DNA of 64,000 bases from assembly GCF_005502935.1 (NCBI RefSeq), contig NZ_SCMP01000003.1:124001-188000 (forward strand), written 5' to 3'. A program made the translations under genes and the position numbers. A model generated the notes under the pieces. The model was not told where the DNA came from and ran no database searches. It was given only the letters and a program-made list of their open reading frames with translations. This DNA comes from Pseudomonas sp. 2FG. GTDB taxonomy: Bacteria > Pseudomonadota > Gammaproteobacteria > Pseudomonadales > Pseudomonadaceae. Positions 41,726 to 49,610 of this stretch are shown piece by piece (position 1 is the first letter of the stretch; each line of letters opens with the position of its first letter).

Positions 41726-42725
41726 CCGCCGAAAATAACCGCTCGAAGGCTGTCGTGCTCTGTGTGACGAAACCCTCGCCTTCGCGGGTCACGAAAAAGG
41801 CGGCAATACCGGCCTGCTCGGCGAACGCCATACCACGCTCCGGGCCCAGCACCATCAGCAGAGTCGACAGCCCATCAGCCTGCAGGGCCGACGGATCGGC
41901 CACGGTGACCGCCGCCAGACTATGCGTGACCGGCGCGCCGGTGTGCGGGTCGAGGGTGTGGGAATAGCGTTTGCCGTTCGCTTCGAAATAGTTGCGATAG
42001 TCGCCCGAGGTGGAAATGCCATAACCATCCAGCTGCAGCACCCTTTGCGCAAGCTGCTGATCATCGCGCGGCACTTCGATCGCCACGCGCCAGGGCGAAC
42101 CATCGGCCTTCCTGCCCCGCGCCTTCAGCTCGCCAGTGACCTCAAGCAAATAACTGCCGATGCCCAGCTCGTCCAGCCGGCGCGCAATCCGATCCACTGT
42201 GTAACCGGCGGCAAGGCTATTGAGATCCAGCTGGACGGCCACGTCCTTACACAGCTGCTGGCCGTCAATCCGCAGATGCTGATGCCCAACCAACTTGCGC
42301 ACCTGCGCCACTTGCTCGGCGCTCGGCACCCGCTCGCCGCGCGACTGCGGGCCAAAGCCCCACAGGTCGAGCAAGGGCTCTACCGTCAAATCGAAGGCCC
42401 CAGCGCTTGCCTGCGCCAGGCCTTCGCCGACCCGCACCAGTTCCAGCACCGGCCCAGGCATGGCCTGGCAGCTATTGGCCGGCAAATCATTGAAACGCGA
42501 CACGGCGGAATCGCCGCGGTAGGTAGACATCTGCCGGTCCACCTCGGCGAGGATCGCCTCGACCGCCGGCTGCACCTGCTCGACCGCCGGCGCCTGGGCA
42601 CTGCGCACATACTTGATCGAATAGCTGCTGCCCATGGTTGGGCCGCCGAATTGCTCGACCTGGTCGCCGCAGCCGGCCACTAGCAGAGCGGCCAGCAACA
42701 GCAGCAGGATTCGTACTCTAACCAC
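41718..42725 (-). CDS. apbE: FAD:protein FMN transferase ApbE (lipoprotein)
   Basis: A 335-residue ApbE that attaches FMN by a phosphoester bond to threonines in exported or membrane proteins such as NqrB, NqrC, RnfD and RnfG. Lipobox LVAGC puts the lipidated Cys at 19. Family motifs are GGPTMGSSYSIKY, LDLNSLAAGYTVDRIA and ATTVADPSALQADGLSTLLMV-like (AAVTVADPSALQADGLSTL). The start is GTG 42725 with no good ribosome site, and only 18 bases upstream a TTAAAGGGGTCG repeat begins, so its original leader may be gone. The rnfCD pair lies divergently. Confidence 0.93.
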   Translation of the reverse strand: MVRVRILLLLLAALLVAGCGDQVEQFGGPTMGSSYSIKYVRSAQAPAVEQVQPAVEAILAEVDRQMSTYRGDSAVSRFNDLPANSCQAMPGPVLELVRVGEGLAQASAGAFDLTVEPLLDLWGFGPQSRGERVPSAEQVAQVRKLVGHQHLRIDGQQLCKDVAVQLDLNSLAAGYTVDRIARRLDELGIGSYLLEVTGELKARGRKADGSPWRVAIEVPRDDQQLAQRVLQLDGYGISTSGDYRNYFEANGKRYSHTLDPHTGAPVTHSLAAVTVADPSALQADGLSTLLMVLGPERGMAFAEQAGIAAFFVTREGEGFVTQSTTAFERLFSADE

Positions 42726-42742
42726 CGAAATCGTCCAGCACG

Positions 42743-42764
42743 TTAAAGGGGTCGAGTTAAAGGG
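42743..42764. repeat. TTAAAGGGGTCG repeat, left copies
   Basis: One full copy (42743-42754) and one truncated copy (42757-42764, TTAAAGGG). The same 12-mer occurs four more times at 45873-45937, on the other side of rnfCD. Confidence 0.8.
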
Positions 42765-42847
42765 CTGATTGTTTGGAACATAGGGCTCACCTCATTGCAT
42801 GTCTATGGCTACGATATTGGTCCTTGATCGTTCCCACGCCAGAGCGC

Positions 42848-42887
42848 GTAGGGTGGGTTAGCCGCGCAGCGGCGTAACCCACCACCC
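42848..42887. repeat. Dispersed palindromic repeat (GTAGGGTGGGTTA type)
   Basis: GTAGGGTGGGTTAGCCGCG and CGGCGTAACCCACC pair into an imperfect hairpin. A shorter relative occurs at 58607-58635 after the helicase gene. Confidence 0.7.
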
Positions 42888-43490
42888 TGAGAGAAGATTC
42901 CCTTTTTCTCAGTTGCCGAAACATGGATGGTTAAAGCCTACCTTAGCTGCCGCCCCTGCTTTATGTTTTCACGTGATGGTTTGAGCTACGGGCTCAACCA
43001 AGCGGCAGCGGATTAACGTTTTTACCGCGTGGGTTTCACCCGCCCTACCTGGCTCCGAGTAATGCCCGCCGGGCCGCGCCCAGAGCGCGTCATCCGCCGA
43101 GGTGTCTCGCGGCATGTCCTGTCCGCCAGTTCGCCTGTACTCCAAGCCCAGCCGCCACTGCGACAGCACCGGCTTGCTCCTGAGGCTGTTGCTTTGAAAA
43201 CGTCGCTCCTGTCCGGCGCGGCGCGCCTTCAAGCCCAGCAAGCAGAGCAGGTAGCCGGCCAGCGCGGCGCATCGAAGTGCTCCTGCTGATCGCCACACTG
43301 GCCGGCGCTTGGCCTACCGTTTGTCGGTAGAGCTGATCAATAAATGAACAATTCATCCATTTGGCGCTCTGAAACCCCGTGAGTGATCAAGTGTCCTGCC
43401 TCGCTATTCCCTCAAAAAACCCGGCAGCAAAATTCTCTTATGTGCATTGCCGCACAGGGTTTTTTATATCCAAAAATTGGAGGACTGAAA

Positions 43491-44891
43491 ATGTCTAGCC
43501 ATTCGTTGCAGAGTGTCGAGCGCATGCAGCTCCCCCTCCGAGCCAAGCGCCAGTCGCAATCGAAATCCTTCTGGCGCCGCCTGCTCGCCATCGCCACGCC
43601 TGCACAGCACAGCTGGCACGGAGGACTCAAGCTCAGAGGCTACAAGCAGTTATCAAACTCCAAGCCGATTGCCCCGGTCGCAATCGGGCAAATACAGATG
43701 GCGATCCCGCTCGAGCGGGGGCGCAGATGCGCTCAGCCCTGCGTGCAACCGGGGCAGTATGTGCGCAAGGGCGAGGTGATCGGCATTGGCGATGGCAACA
43801 CCCCGTGGGTGCATGCCAGCACCTCCGGCATCGTGGAACAGATCGGCCTCGCCTTCGCGGCCGACTCACCTGAGCCGGTTATGGCCGTTATTCTGCACGC
43901 AGACGGTCTGGATGAGTGGGGCGCGCGTCCCGTTCTGGCGCCACCCAAAACACCCGAGGCGCTGGTCGAACGGGCTCTGCAGATGGGCATAGTTGGACTC
44001 GGTGGAGCGGGCTTCCCAACGGGCCTCAAGCTGGCCGGTGCCCAGCAGCCCGACCTGCTGCTGATCAACGGTGCCGAATGTGAGCCCTTCCTGACCTGCG
44101 ATGATCGTCTCATGCGCGAACGCGCCGAGGCGCTGATCGAAACCGCCGACTATCTCGCCACCCTGCTGGGTATAACGCAGACCCGCTTCGGTATCGAAAC
44201 CAACAAACCGGAGGCGATAGCGGCGATGCGGGACGCCTCCCGCCAAGCGCGCACTCAGGTCGAGATCTGTCCGCTACCGGCGCGCTACCCGGCAGGGGGC
44301 CAACCGCTGCTGATCAAGGGCCTGAGCGGCCGTAACCTAGCGCCGGGCTCCCTGCCCGCCGAGATCGGCGTGCTGGCGCTCAATGTCGCGACACTTTACG
44401 CACTGGGACGCGCTATCTTCCACGCCGAACCGCTGATATCACGGGTGCTGACGCTGACCGGAGCCTGTGAACGCCCCGGTAATGTCGAGGTCCCAATTGG
44501 CTATCCGGTCAGCGCACTGCGCGCGCTTGCCGGTGCCGATCCCGAAGGCCAACTGACCCAGGTCGGTGGCCCGATGATGGGACACTCGCTACCGGCCCCC
44601 ACCGCCGTCATCAGCAAGACCAGTAGTTGCCTGATTTTTGGCGCCGAGCGCTACCTGCCGGCAACCGAGCCTGAGGGCAGCTGCATCCGCTGCACACGCT
44701 GTATAGATGTCTGCCCGATGGAGCTAAGACCGCTGGACCTCTACGCCGCGGCTGAGCGCAATGACCACGCTACATTGCAGACACTGCGGCTGGATGCCTG
44801 TATCGAGTGCGGCAGCTGCAGCAGTACCTGTCCCAGCCATCTGCCGCTGCGCGAGCGCTTTCGCCAGAGCAAGGCGGAGCTGCGCCGATGA
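43491..44891 (+). CDS. rnfC: RnfC-like NADH-oxidising electron transport subunit
   Basis: A 466-residue RnfC. The NADH/FMN site VGLGGAGFPTGLKL and the segment LLINGAECEPFLTCDDRLM are canonical, as is LTLTGACERPGNVEVPIGYP. Two [4Fe-4S] motifs end the protein: CIRCTRCIDVCP and CIECGSCSSTCP. The long Ala/Lys-rich tail of some RnfC proteins is absent. ATG 43491 follows GGAGG by 7 bases; an open frame from 43383 lacks a site. It is coupled to rnfD by an ATGA overlap. RnfA, B, E and G are not encoded in the window. Confidence 0.88.
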   Translation: MSSHSLQSVERMQLPLRAKRQSQSKSFWRRLLAIATPAQHSWHGGLKLRGYKQLSNSKPIAPVAIGQIQMAIPLERGRRCAQPCVQPGQYVRKGEVIGIGDGNTPWVHASTSGIVEQIGLAFAADSPEPVMAVILHADGLDEWGARPVLAPPKTPEALVERALQMGIVGLGGAGFPTGLKLAGAQQPDLLLINGAECEPFLTCDDRLMRERAEALIETADYLATLLGITQTRFGIETNKPEAIAAMRDASRQARTQVEICPLPARYPAGGQPLLIKGLSGRNLAPGSLPAEIGVLALNVATLYALGRAIFHAEPLISRVLTLTGACERPGNVEVPIGYPVSALRALAGADPEGQLTQVGGPMMGHSLPAPTAVISKTSSCLIFGAERYLPATEPEGSCIRCTRCIDVCPMELRPLDLYAAAERNDHATLQTLRLDACIECGSCSSTCPSHLPLRERFRQSKAELRR

Positions 44892-45868
44892 GTCTGGTGC
44901 GCCGTCCTACCCCGCACCGGCTCAGAACACTGATGCTGCTGGTCAGCCTGTGCATGCTGCCGGGCACCGCACTGTACGCCTGGCAATTCGGCATCGTGGT
45001 CTGGCTGCAGACCTTCTGGTGCCTGCTGCTGGCCTTGGCGTTCGAAGCCGGTCTGCTGCGTCTGCGCGGCTGCAAGGTGCGTGAGGGGCTGGGCGACCTG
45101 AGCTGGCTGGTGTTAGGCCTGATTCTGGCTCGGGCACTGCCGCTGCTGGTTCCGCTGTGGATGATGGCACTGGCCAGCTTTGCCGCCTTCGTACTGTGTA
45201 AACACGGCAGTGGAGGCCTCGGCCGCAACCGTCTCAACCCCGCCATGGTTGGCCTGGCCATCATCGCCATCTGTTTCTACCAACTGTTGTATCCTGCTCC
45301 AACGAGCCAGGCCCCCTGGACTCTCACCCTGAGCGCAGAACAGGTTCTTCTGCAGCAGTTGCAACTGGCGCCCCGCCTCACAATTGATGCGTTTGCTGGC
45401 GCAACACAGCTGGCCCTGGGGCAGTTCACACCGGTCACACTCAACCTGTCGGGGCTCGGCTATGCAGCCGGCGGCTTACTCCTGGCTTTATTGAGGGTGA
45501 TCCGCATCGAGATTCCTCTGGCGATGCTCGTCAGCACTTTAGTGCTGTGCCTGGCAGCCGGTCATACCCCACAGGAAAGCCTCTACAGTCTCAGCCTCGG
45601 CGGCTATCTGTTCACCGCCTTTTTCATCGCCACCGATCCGGTCACCAGTCCCGATACGCGTGCCGGCCGCGTCCTGTTCGGCGTTATCATTGGCTCGCTG
45701 ACCGAATTGATTCGCGAATTCGGGCTTTACGCCGACGGTCTCTGCTTCGCCGTGCTAGCCGCCAACCTGTTGGTGCCACAGATCGATCGCCTGGTGCTGC
45801 GCATGCAACGCCCCTGGTATAACCAACGCCCTAAACTGAAACGACCAGAGGACGTAAAAGGAGAATAA
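44888..45868 (+). CDS. rnfD: RnfD-like membrane subunit with FMN-acceptor motif
   Basis: A 326-residue inner-membrane protein of the NqrB/RnfD family, with about nine hydrophobic helices. Family signatures are GGLGRNRLNPAMVGLA (109-124), and the late TAFFIATDPVTSP and GLYADGLCFAVLAANLLVPQ. DAFAGATQLA places Thr173 in the covalent-FMN acceptor motif (DxxSGATxLA in classic RnfD), the target of ApbE, whose gene lies next door. Its ATG overlaps the rnfC stop. A hairpin-forming repeat array follows directly. Confidence 0.88.
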   Translation: MSLVRRPTPHRLRTLMLLVSLCMLPGTALYAWQFGIVVWLQTFWCLLLALAFEAGLLRLRGCKVREGLGDLSWLVLGLILARALPLLVPLWMMALASFAAFVLCKHGSGGLGRNRLNPAMVGLAIIAICFYQLLYPAPTSQAPWTLTLSAEQVLLQQLQLAPRLTIDAFAGATQLALGQFTPVTLNLSGLGYAAGGLLLALLRVIRIEIPLAMLVSTLVLCLAAGHTPQESLYSLSLGGYLFTAFFIATDPVTSPDTRAGRVLFGVIIGSLTELIREFGLYADGLCFAVLAANLLVPQIDRLVLRMQRPWYNQRPKLKRPEDVKGE

Positions 45869-45872
45869 GGGG

Positions 45873-45975
45873 TTAAAGGGGTCGAAGGTTAAAGGGGTCG
45901 TAGAACTTTCCGGTTAAAGGGGTCGTTAAAGGGGTCGTAGTGATTTATGCCTAAAAATCACTACGACCCCTTTAA
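45873..45975. repeat. TTAAAGGGGTCG array ending in a 21-bp inverted repeat
   Basis: Four direct copies of TTAAAGGGGTCG (45873-45884, 45889-45900, 45914-45925, 45926-45937). The last is the start of a perfect 21-bp inverted repeat (arms 45926-45946 and 45955-45975) with loop ATGCCTAA. Such TTAAAGGGGTC-type hairpins often accompany REP-associated tyrosine transposases (RAYT), though none is present here. The hairpin could also end rnfD transcription. Confidence 0.85.
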
Positions 45976-46033
45976 TTCAGAGCTGGAGTTTTCACACAGC
46001 CTGCGAGGCGGATCTTTTCGTTTCAGGCGCAGA

Positions 46034-47677
46034 TCAGCTCTTGGCTGGTGCGGATAGACGATCCATCGCCATGGCACTTTGCGGATCACCGTTATCAATC
46101 ATCAGTTGTTTCAGGCTCTTTTCGAAACCTGGAAATTTCTCATTCTGAAGATCGACATTGCCTTTTCTAACATACTTGCTCACAAGCTCAATCCGCTCTG
46201 CATCCCACTGAATTTGGATGCCGCGCGCCAAAGAGTGTGTGTGCGGATTCGTAATGAACACATACTGCAAAGGAGCAATCTGTGCAGCGTCTTTTGCGTT
46301 CAGATCAGCGCCTGCATCAACCAGTTGAACGGCTAGGTCGCGATTCAAAGACATGCAGTAGTGCAATGCCATTTTACCTTCATTGTTCTTGGCATTAACG
46401 TCCTGAGTTTTAATCAGTGCATCCATGATCGCGCTGTCATTTTTGCCACGATACGATTCGGCGCTTGAGGCCATGCAGAAGTAATGCAGAGCACTGTTCC
46501 CATACAAGTCAGTTACCTTGGATGGGAACTCAGTGATGAGTCTGAGCATGTGCTCAGGCGAACAGCGCAGACTGTTTGATTCAAAACAATGCATGAGTCG
46601 ACTTTTACCGGCGCCATCTTGGAGATTAACGTCAGCGCCCTTATTACGGAGCATGTCAAAGCCATTTACCGGTACGTAGTGGATGGCAGTTCGACCGTCA
46701 CCTTCAAGCGGGTCATTGATGGCAGAGCCAGAGTTGTCGATGAGGTAACTCAAGGCTTCGAGGTCAGTGATGTTATAGCCAGTGGCCCAGTTGAATTCGC
46801 CTTGCAGGCGCTGACGATAGGCTGCGTTGTCTTTTTTGAAGGCGGTATTAAACGAGATCATCTTGGAAGTGCTGGTAATTTCAAGGGAGCTCGTTCTTTT
46901 TCCGTCTTTATAAAGCCACTTGCCACCTACGGTTTCAGCAGGCCATTTGTCAGAGAGTATGTACTCAACCTTTTCGCCTTCGAGCTTGCCGTCAACATAT
47001 TTTTCAACAGTCTGCAACTTGGAGGCGCCATCTTCCTGTTGGGCATAGAACTCCTTCGTGCCGTTTTGCTTGCCGTTTTTGTAGTTGCTTCTTTCCTGGA
47101 TAGCGCCGTTACCCCAGTAGACCTCAGTGACCCCGTCAAGCATACCTTCCGTATTGTGGCGTTCGACGATACGCAGAATCTGCTTACCGTCTTTGATGTC
47201 CCAGCGCTTCTGCTCACCAACCTCCATGCCGTTGCCTTTTTCTCCCAGCGTATAACGCTGGACTCGCTCAATGGTCTGAAGGCCCGTGTCGCAGTCGTAG
47301 CCCTTCACAGTCATCAACGGGTTGTCGTAATTGACATGCGAGATGAGTTGCTCAGGATTGCCGCTGCAATAATTTTTCGAATCACCGGTGTATTTGCCGT
47401 GATCCATTTCATGTACTTCGACAACCTGACCTTTTTCGTTACGTTCGATCCACGCCCCGTTGACCTTGCCATCAGCGATTTCAAATTCAAGCACGACAAC
47501 GCCGTTTTCTTCTTTAATGATGCGGCCTGATACCAAGTCGCCGCTATCTTTTTCGACGTACGTAGAGGTTGGCTTGAAAGTCATGTCGTCTTTCGTTTTG
47601 ACTTCGTCGGTCGTGTAGTCAGAACCGCAGCCAACAAGAGTGGTAGCGAGGGCTGCTACGAGTAAATGTTGCTTCAT
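46034..47677 (-). CDS. Lipoprotein with MORN-like and ankyrin-like repeats
   Basis: A 547-residue exported lipoprotein (lipobox LVGC, Cys17). Residues about 45-270 contain repeats of the YwqK/MORN_2 kind, for example DGKVNGAWIERNEKGQVVE, NTEGMLDGVTEVYWGNG and YKNGKQNGTKEFYAQQ. Residues about 330-480 form ankyrin-like repeats: DGRTAIHYVPVNGFDMLRNK, YGNSALHYFCMA, EGKMALHYCMSLNRDLAVQL. The two repeat types together suggest a protein-binding surface; ankyrin and MORN-like lipoproteins occur as immunity or adaptor proteins of secreted toxins, but no toxin gene is here. Base composition is lower in G+C than the surroundings, consistent with transfer. Confidence 0.75.
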   Translation of the reverse strand: MKQHLLVAALATTLVGCGSDYTTDEVKTKDDMTFKPTSTYVEKDSGDLVSGRIIKEENGVVVLEFEIADGKVNGAWIERNEKGQVVEVHEMDHGKYTGDSKNYCSGNPEQLISHVNYDNPLMTVKGYDCDTGLQTIERVQRYTLGEKGNGMEVGEQKRWDIKDGKQILRIVERHNTEGMLDGVTEVYWGNGAIQERSNYKNGKQNGTKEFYAQQEDGASKLQTVEKYVDGKLEGEKVEYILSDKWPAETVGGKWLYKDGKRTSSLEITSTSKMISFNTAFKKDNAAYRQRLQGEFNWATGYNITDLEALSYLIDNSGSAINDPLEGDGRTAIHYVPVNGFDMLRNKGADVNLQDGAGKSRLMHCFESNSLRCSPEHMLRLITEFPSKVTDLYGNSALHYFCMASSAESYRGKNDSAIMDALIKTQDVNAKNNEGKMALHYCMSLNRDLAVQLVDAGADLNAKDAAQIAPLQYVFITNPHTHSLARGIQIQWDAERIELVSKYVRKGNVDLQNEKFPGFEKSLKQLMIDNGDPQSAMAMDRLSAPAKS

Positions 47678-47864
47678 TCCGTTCTTTGTCCTTTTGTGAA
47701 GACGCCTTACGTGGCGATCCTAAATAGGAATGCACGGACGCATCCTTATTCAACGATCTAATCAGACCGATGCGGGGGAGAGGGTGGATGTAGTGTTCCA
47801 CTCATGCGGCCGGCATCGGGATGTGAAAACAAAATGGGGCGCAAGCACCCCAAGGGTATGAAAA

Positions 47865-48329
47865 TCAGATGGAGGAAGGCGTGCCCTCAGCCTGCCTCTT
47901 GAGAACCAACGGAGCACCGCAAGCGGTCAGCTCCATGGTGTTGTCGTCGAGGAATGCGCCTGGCCAAGTGGTAGTCACCCAACGAAGAGGGCCTTGAGTC
48001 TTGAGCACTTGAGTGCCAGTCATGATGGCCTTGCCACCTACTGCAGACTCAGCGCGAACCTGAACCCAGGCGCGAGCGAGAGTGTTCTGATCGAGGCGGC
48101 GCTCAATCAAGACCATTCCATAAGAGGTTAAAGGCATGTCGCCCTTAACCAATTTCATCTCGACGCTTTGAATGGCACCGTAGCTCTCTTCAATACAACG
48201 CTGAGTGCCCTTCCAGTGGCCAACGGTACGGCTGGTGCTCCATTCGTTGTATCCCTCTTGCAAACCAGAAAGATTCGAACACCCGCTCAGAGCGACAGCG
48301 ATTACAGCAAAGATGCAAACTCTGATCAT
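47865..48329 (-). CDS. Predicted lipoprotein of unknown function
   Basis: A 154-residue protein with lipobox ALSGC (Cys17). The mature part contains EYSTSR-like (YNEWSTSRTVGHWKGTQRC) and a C-terminal LTACGAPLVLKR segment; the two other cysteines (in QRCIEES and TACGAP) could form a disulfide. I recognise no family. It lies between two other lipoprotein genes on the same strand, with gaps of 187 and 109 bases, so co-regulation is possible but coupling is not evident. Confidence 0.7.
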   Translation of the reverse strand: MIRVCIFAVIAVALSGCSNLSGLQEGYNEWSTSRTVGHWKGTQRCIEESYGAIQSVEMKLVKGDMPLTSYGMVLIERRLDQNTLARAWVQVRAESAVGGKAIMTGTQVLKTQGPLRWVTTTWPGAFLDDNTMELTACGAPLVLKRQAEGTPSSI

Positions 48330-48438
48330 TTAAAGCTCCATGCTCACGAAAAACCAAGTCCTCAACCACCTTTAGCTCTGCGAGGAACACACGCACGGGC
48401 GCGAGAAAGCAGCTGCCAAACACACAAAACCACGCTAA

Positions 48439-48783
48439 CTATTGAACAAGTTTCCAGCCATCATCGCCTTCAACTAGAGCCACTTTGGCTACTGATTTGT
48501 TGCGACCGGAAAACGGCGCTTTCATGTCCACCTCGACATCACAGATGTACCCAGCTGGCTCTCTGTCAACGCAGCCCAAGCTCTCAACAGAGTAAATCTC
48601 ACCACTCATATTCTTTGCGGCTTGCGCACCAACAACCCCCTCCATTTGCTTAGTGGTTCCCGCTAGGCTGGCGCGCAATAACGCCTCAATCTCAGCCCCC
48701 GATGGCTCCCCAGAACAACCTGTCAGACCCACGGCAACAGCACTAATCGCTGCAGTTAAAACAAGGTTTTTAAAATCTCTCAT
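48439..48783 (-). CDS. Small predicted lipoprotein of unknown function
   Basis: A 114-residue protein with lipobox LTGC (Cys23). The mature domain has the pattern SGAEIEALLRASLAGTTKQM, then SVESLGCVDREPAGYICDVE with two cysteines likely to pair, and a beta-rich end AKVALVEGDDGWKLVQ. Similar small lipoproteins exist in gammaproteobacteria, but I know no function. It is the first of three lipoprotein genes in a row. Confidence 0.7.
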   Translation of the reverse strand: MRDFKNLVLTAAISAVAVGLTGCSGEPSGAEIEALLRASLAGTTKQMEGVVGAQAAKNMSGEIYSVESLGCVDREPAGYICDVEVDMKAPFSGRNKSVAKVALVEGDDGWKLVQ

Positions 48784-48986
48784 ACGGACTCCATGTGAAA
48801 TATGAGTATGGGCATATCAAGCTAATTGAAATTGGATAGCACCGGTATTCCAATCCTCTCTCCAACTGTTGCAAGAACTTATCCTTCCTGCCTGAATTCA
48901 TAGAATAAGTGCAACGCTTGAAACACGAGACAGGGAGCCAGCCACCGGTAAAATCCATGCTCTTACACCAAAGGATTCAAACGCAG

Positions 48987-49067
48987 ATGACCACGCCTTA
49001 CCGGCAGCCGACTCAGGGCCAACGTTACCAGATTGAGGCCGGCTTGGCCGCCGGAGAAAGCCAGGAA
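48987..49067 (+). pseudogene. 5' fragment of an IS30-family transposase gene
   Basis: ATG 48987 starts MTTPYRQPTQGQRYQIEAGL AAGESQ, the N-terminal helix-turn-helix of IS30-type transposases (TxGQRYQIxxxLAAGxSQ). After 26 codons the sequence switches to unrelated ERIKGTSPFRS at an AATAAAGGGGAC junction. The DDE domain and the rest of the element are missing. Confidence 0.6.
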
Positions 49068-49380
49068 AGAATAAAGGGGACAAGTCCATTCAGGTCGAGG
49101 AGCAATAAGGGACAGACCACGATTAGCGATCTGTTGCGCTTCGGACAATCTATTGAGCGCAAACAAACTCAGGAGGTGCAAAGTCTTGCTCATCTTCAAT
49201 TCCCTTTGAAATCAGCGATTGGTAATGCTCTGGCCGAGCTGTCGGCTTGGCTCGTCGCAGTGGCCGCGGATAATACGATTCTACTTGGTCACTGTCACTC
49301 CAAGACAGGCGCTCGGCACGCCGGGCGTCTTTCGCTCGAAGCCGATTACGCCGCGAGGGTCTCGGCTGCACGAACCTGTA

Positions 49381-49433
49381 AGCGGATTTATCCGCGATGC
49401 TCGGCGGCGGATCGCATCGCGGATAAATCCGCT
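49381..49433. repeat. Palindromic GGATTTATCCGCGATG repeat
   Basis: A perfect 20-bp inverted repeat (49381-49400 and 49414-49433) with a 13-base loop, followed by CCTAC. It is of the GTAGGAGCGGATTTATCCGCGA kind common between pseudomonad genes. Confidence 0.85.
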
Positions 49434-49554
49434 CCTACAAAAGCAGGGCATGTTCGCCGTTAGAACGGCGCCGGGCAGTTGAAACGCAGGCGCTCGCCCG
49501 TGGATAGAGGGAGCGCAGAAGGCGCAGCCGGGCGAGGTGAAAATTGTCGACCGC

Positions 49555-49596
49555 CAAACAACAAAACGGGAGCCGAAGCTCCCGTTTTGTTGTTTG
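49555..49596. terminator. Intrinsic terminator after the GAPDH gene
   Basis: A perfect 19-bp stem (49555-49573 and 49578-49596) with loop CGAA and AT-rich bases. It ends the minus-strand GAPDH gene 15 bases after its stop codon. Confidence 0.9.
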
Positions 49597-49610
49597 CCTG
49601 ACTTCAGCGC

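Larger units (their letters stand above)
42726..43490. other. 765-base gene-free patchwork between apbE and rnfC
   Basis: No convincing gene. From left to right it holds a TTAAAGGGGTCG copy (42743-42754) and partial copy (42757-42764), GATCGTTCCCACGCC (about 42826-42840), an imperfect palindrome GTAGGGTGGGTTAGCCG with its partner CGGCGTAACCCACC (42848-42884) and the element GTGGGTTTCACCCGCCCTAC (43029-43048). These are short dispersed repeats common in pseudomonad genomes. The rest, including an 88-codon minus-strand frame at 43090-43356, shows no recognisable protein. The final part should contain the rnfCD promoter and leader. Confidence 0.6.
48784..49610. other. 827-base accessory stretch without an intact gene
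   Basis: It contains an IS30-type transposase N-terminal remnant (48987-49067), two RAYT-like short motifs (ATAAAGGGGACAAGTCC at 49071-49087, AATAAGGGACAGACCACG at 49104-49121), a palindromic repeat (49381-49433) and the gap terminator (49555-49596). Open frames of up to 184 codons cross it but change character at each junction and have no recognisable domain, so I read them as chance. Confidence 0.6.

Noticed and set aside
43090..43356. 88-codon minus-strand frame between apbE and rnfC
   Set aside because: No domain, no ribosome site and poor codon use; read as non-coding.
49150..49371. 73-codon minus-strand frame rich in Arg
   Set aside because: No family match, and it lies in repeat-rich debris.
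48909..49463. 184-codon plus-strand frame over the accessory gap
   Set aside because: Only its middle start (48987) shows IS30 similarity for 26 codons; the rest crosses repeats and is not coding.
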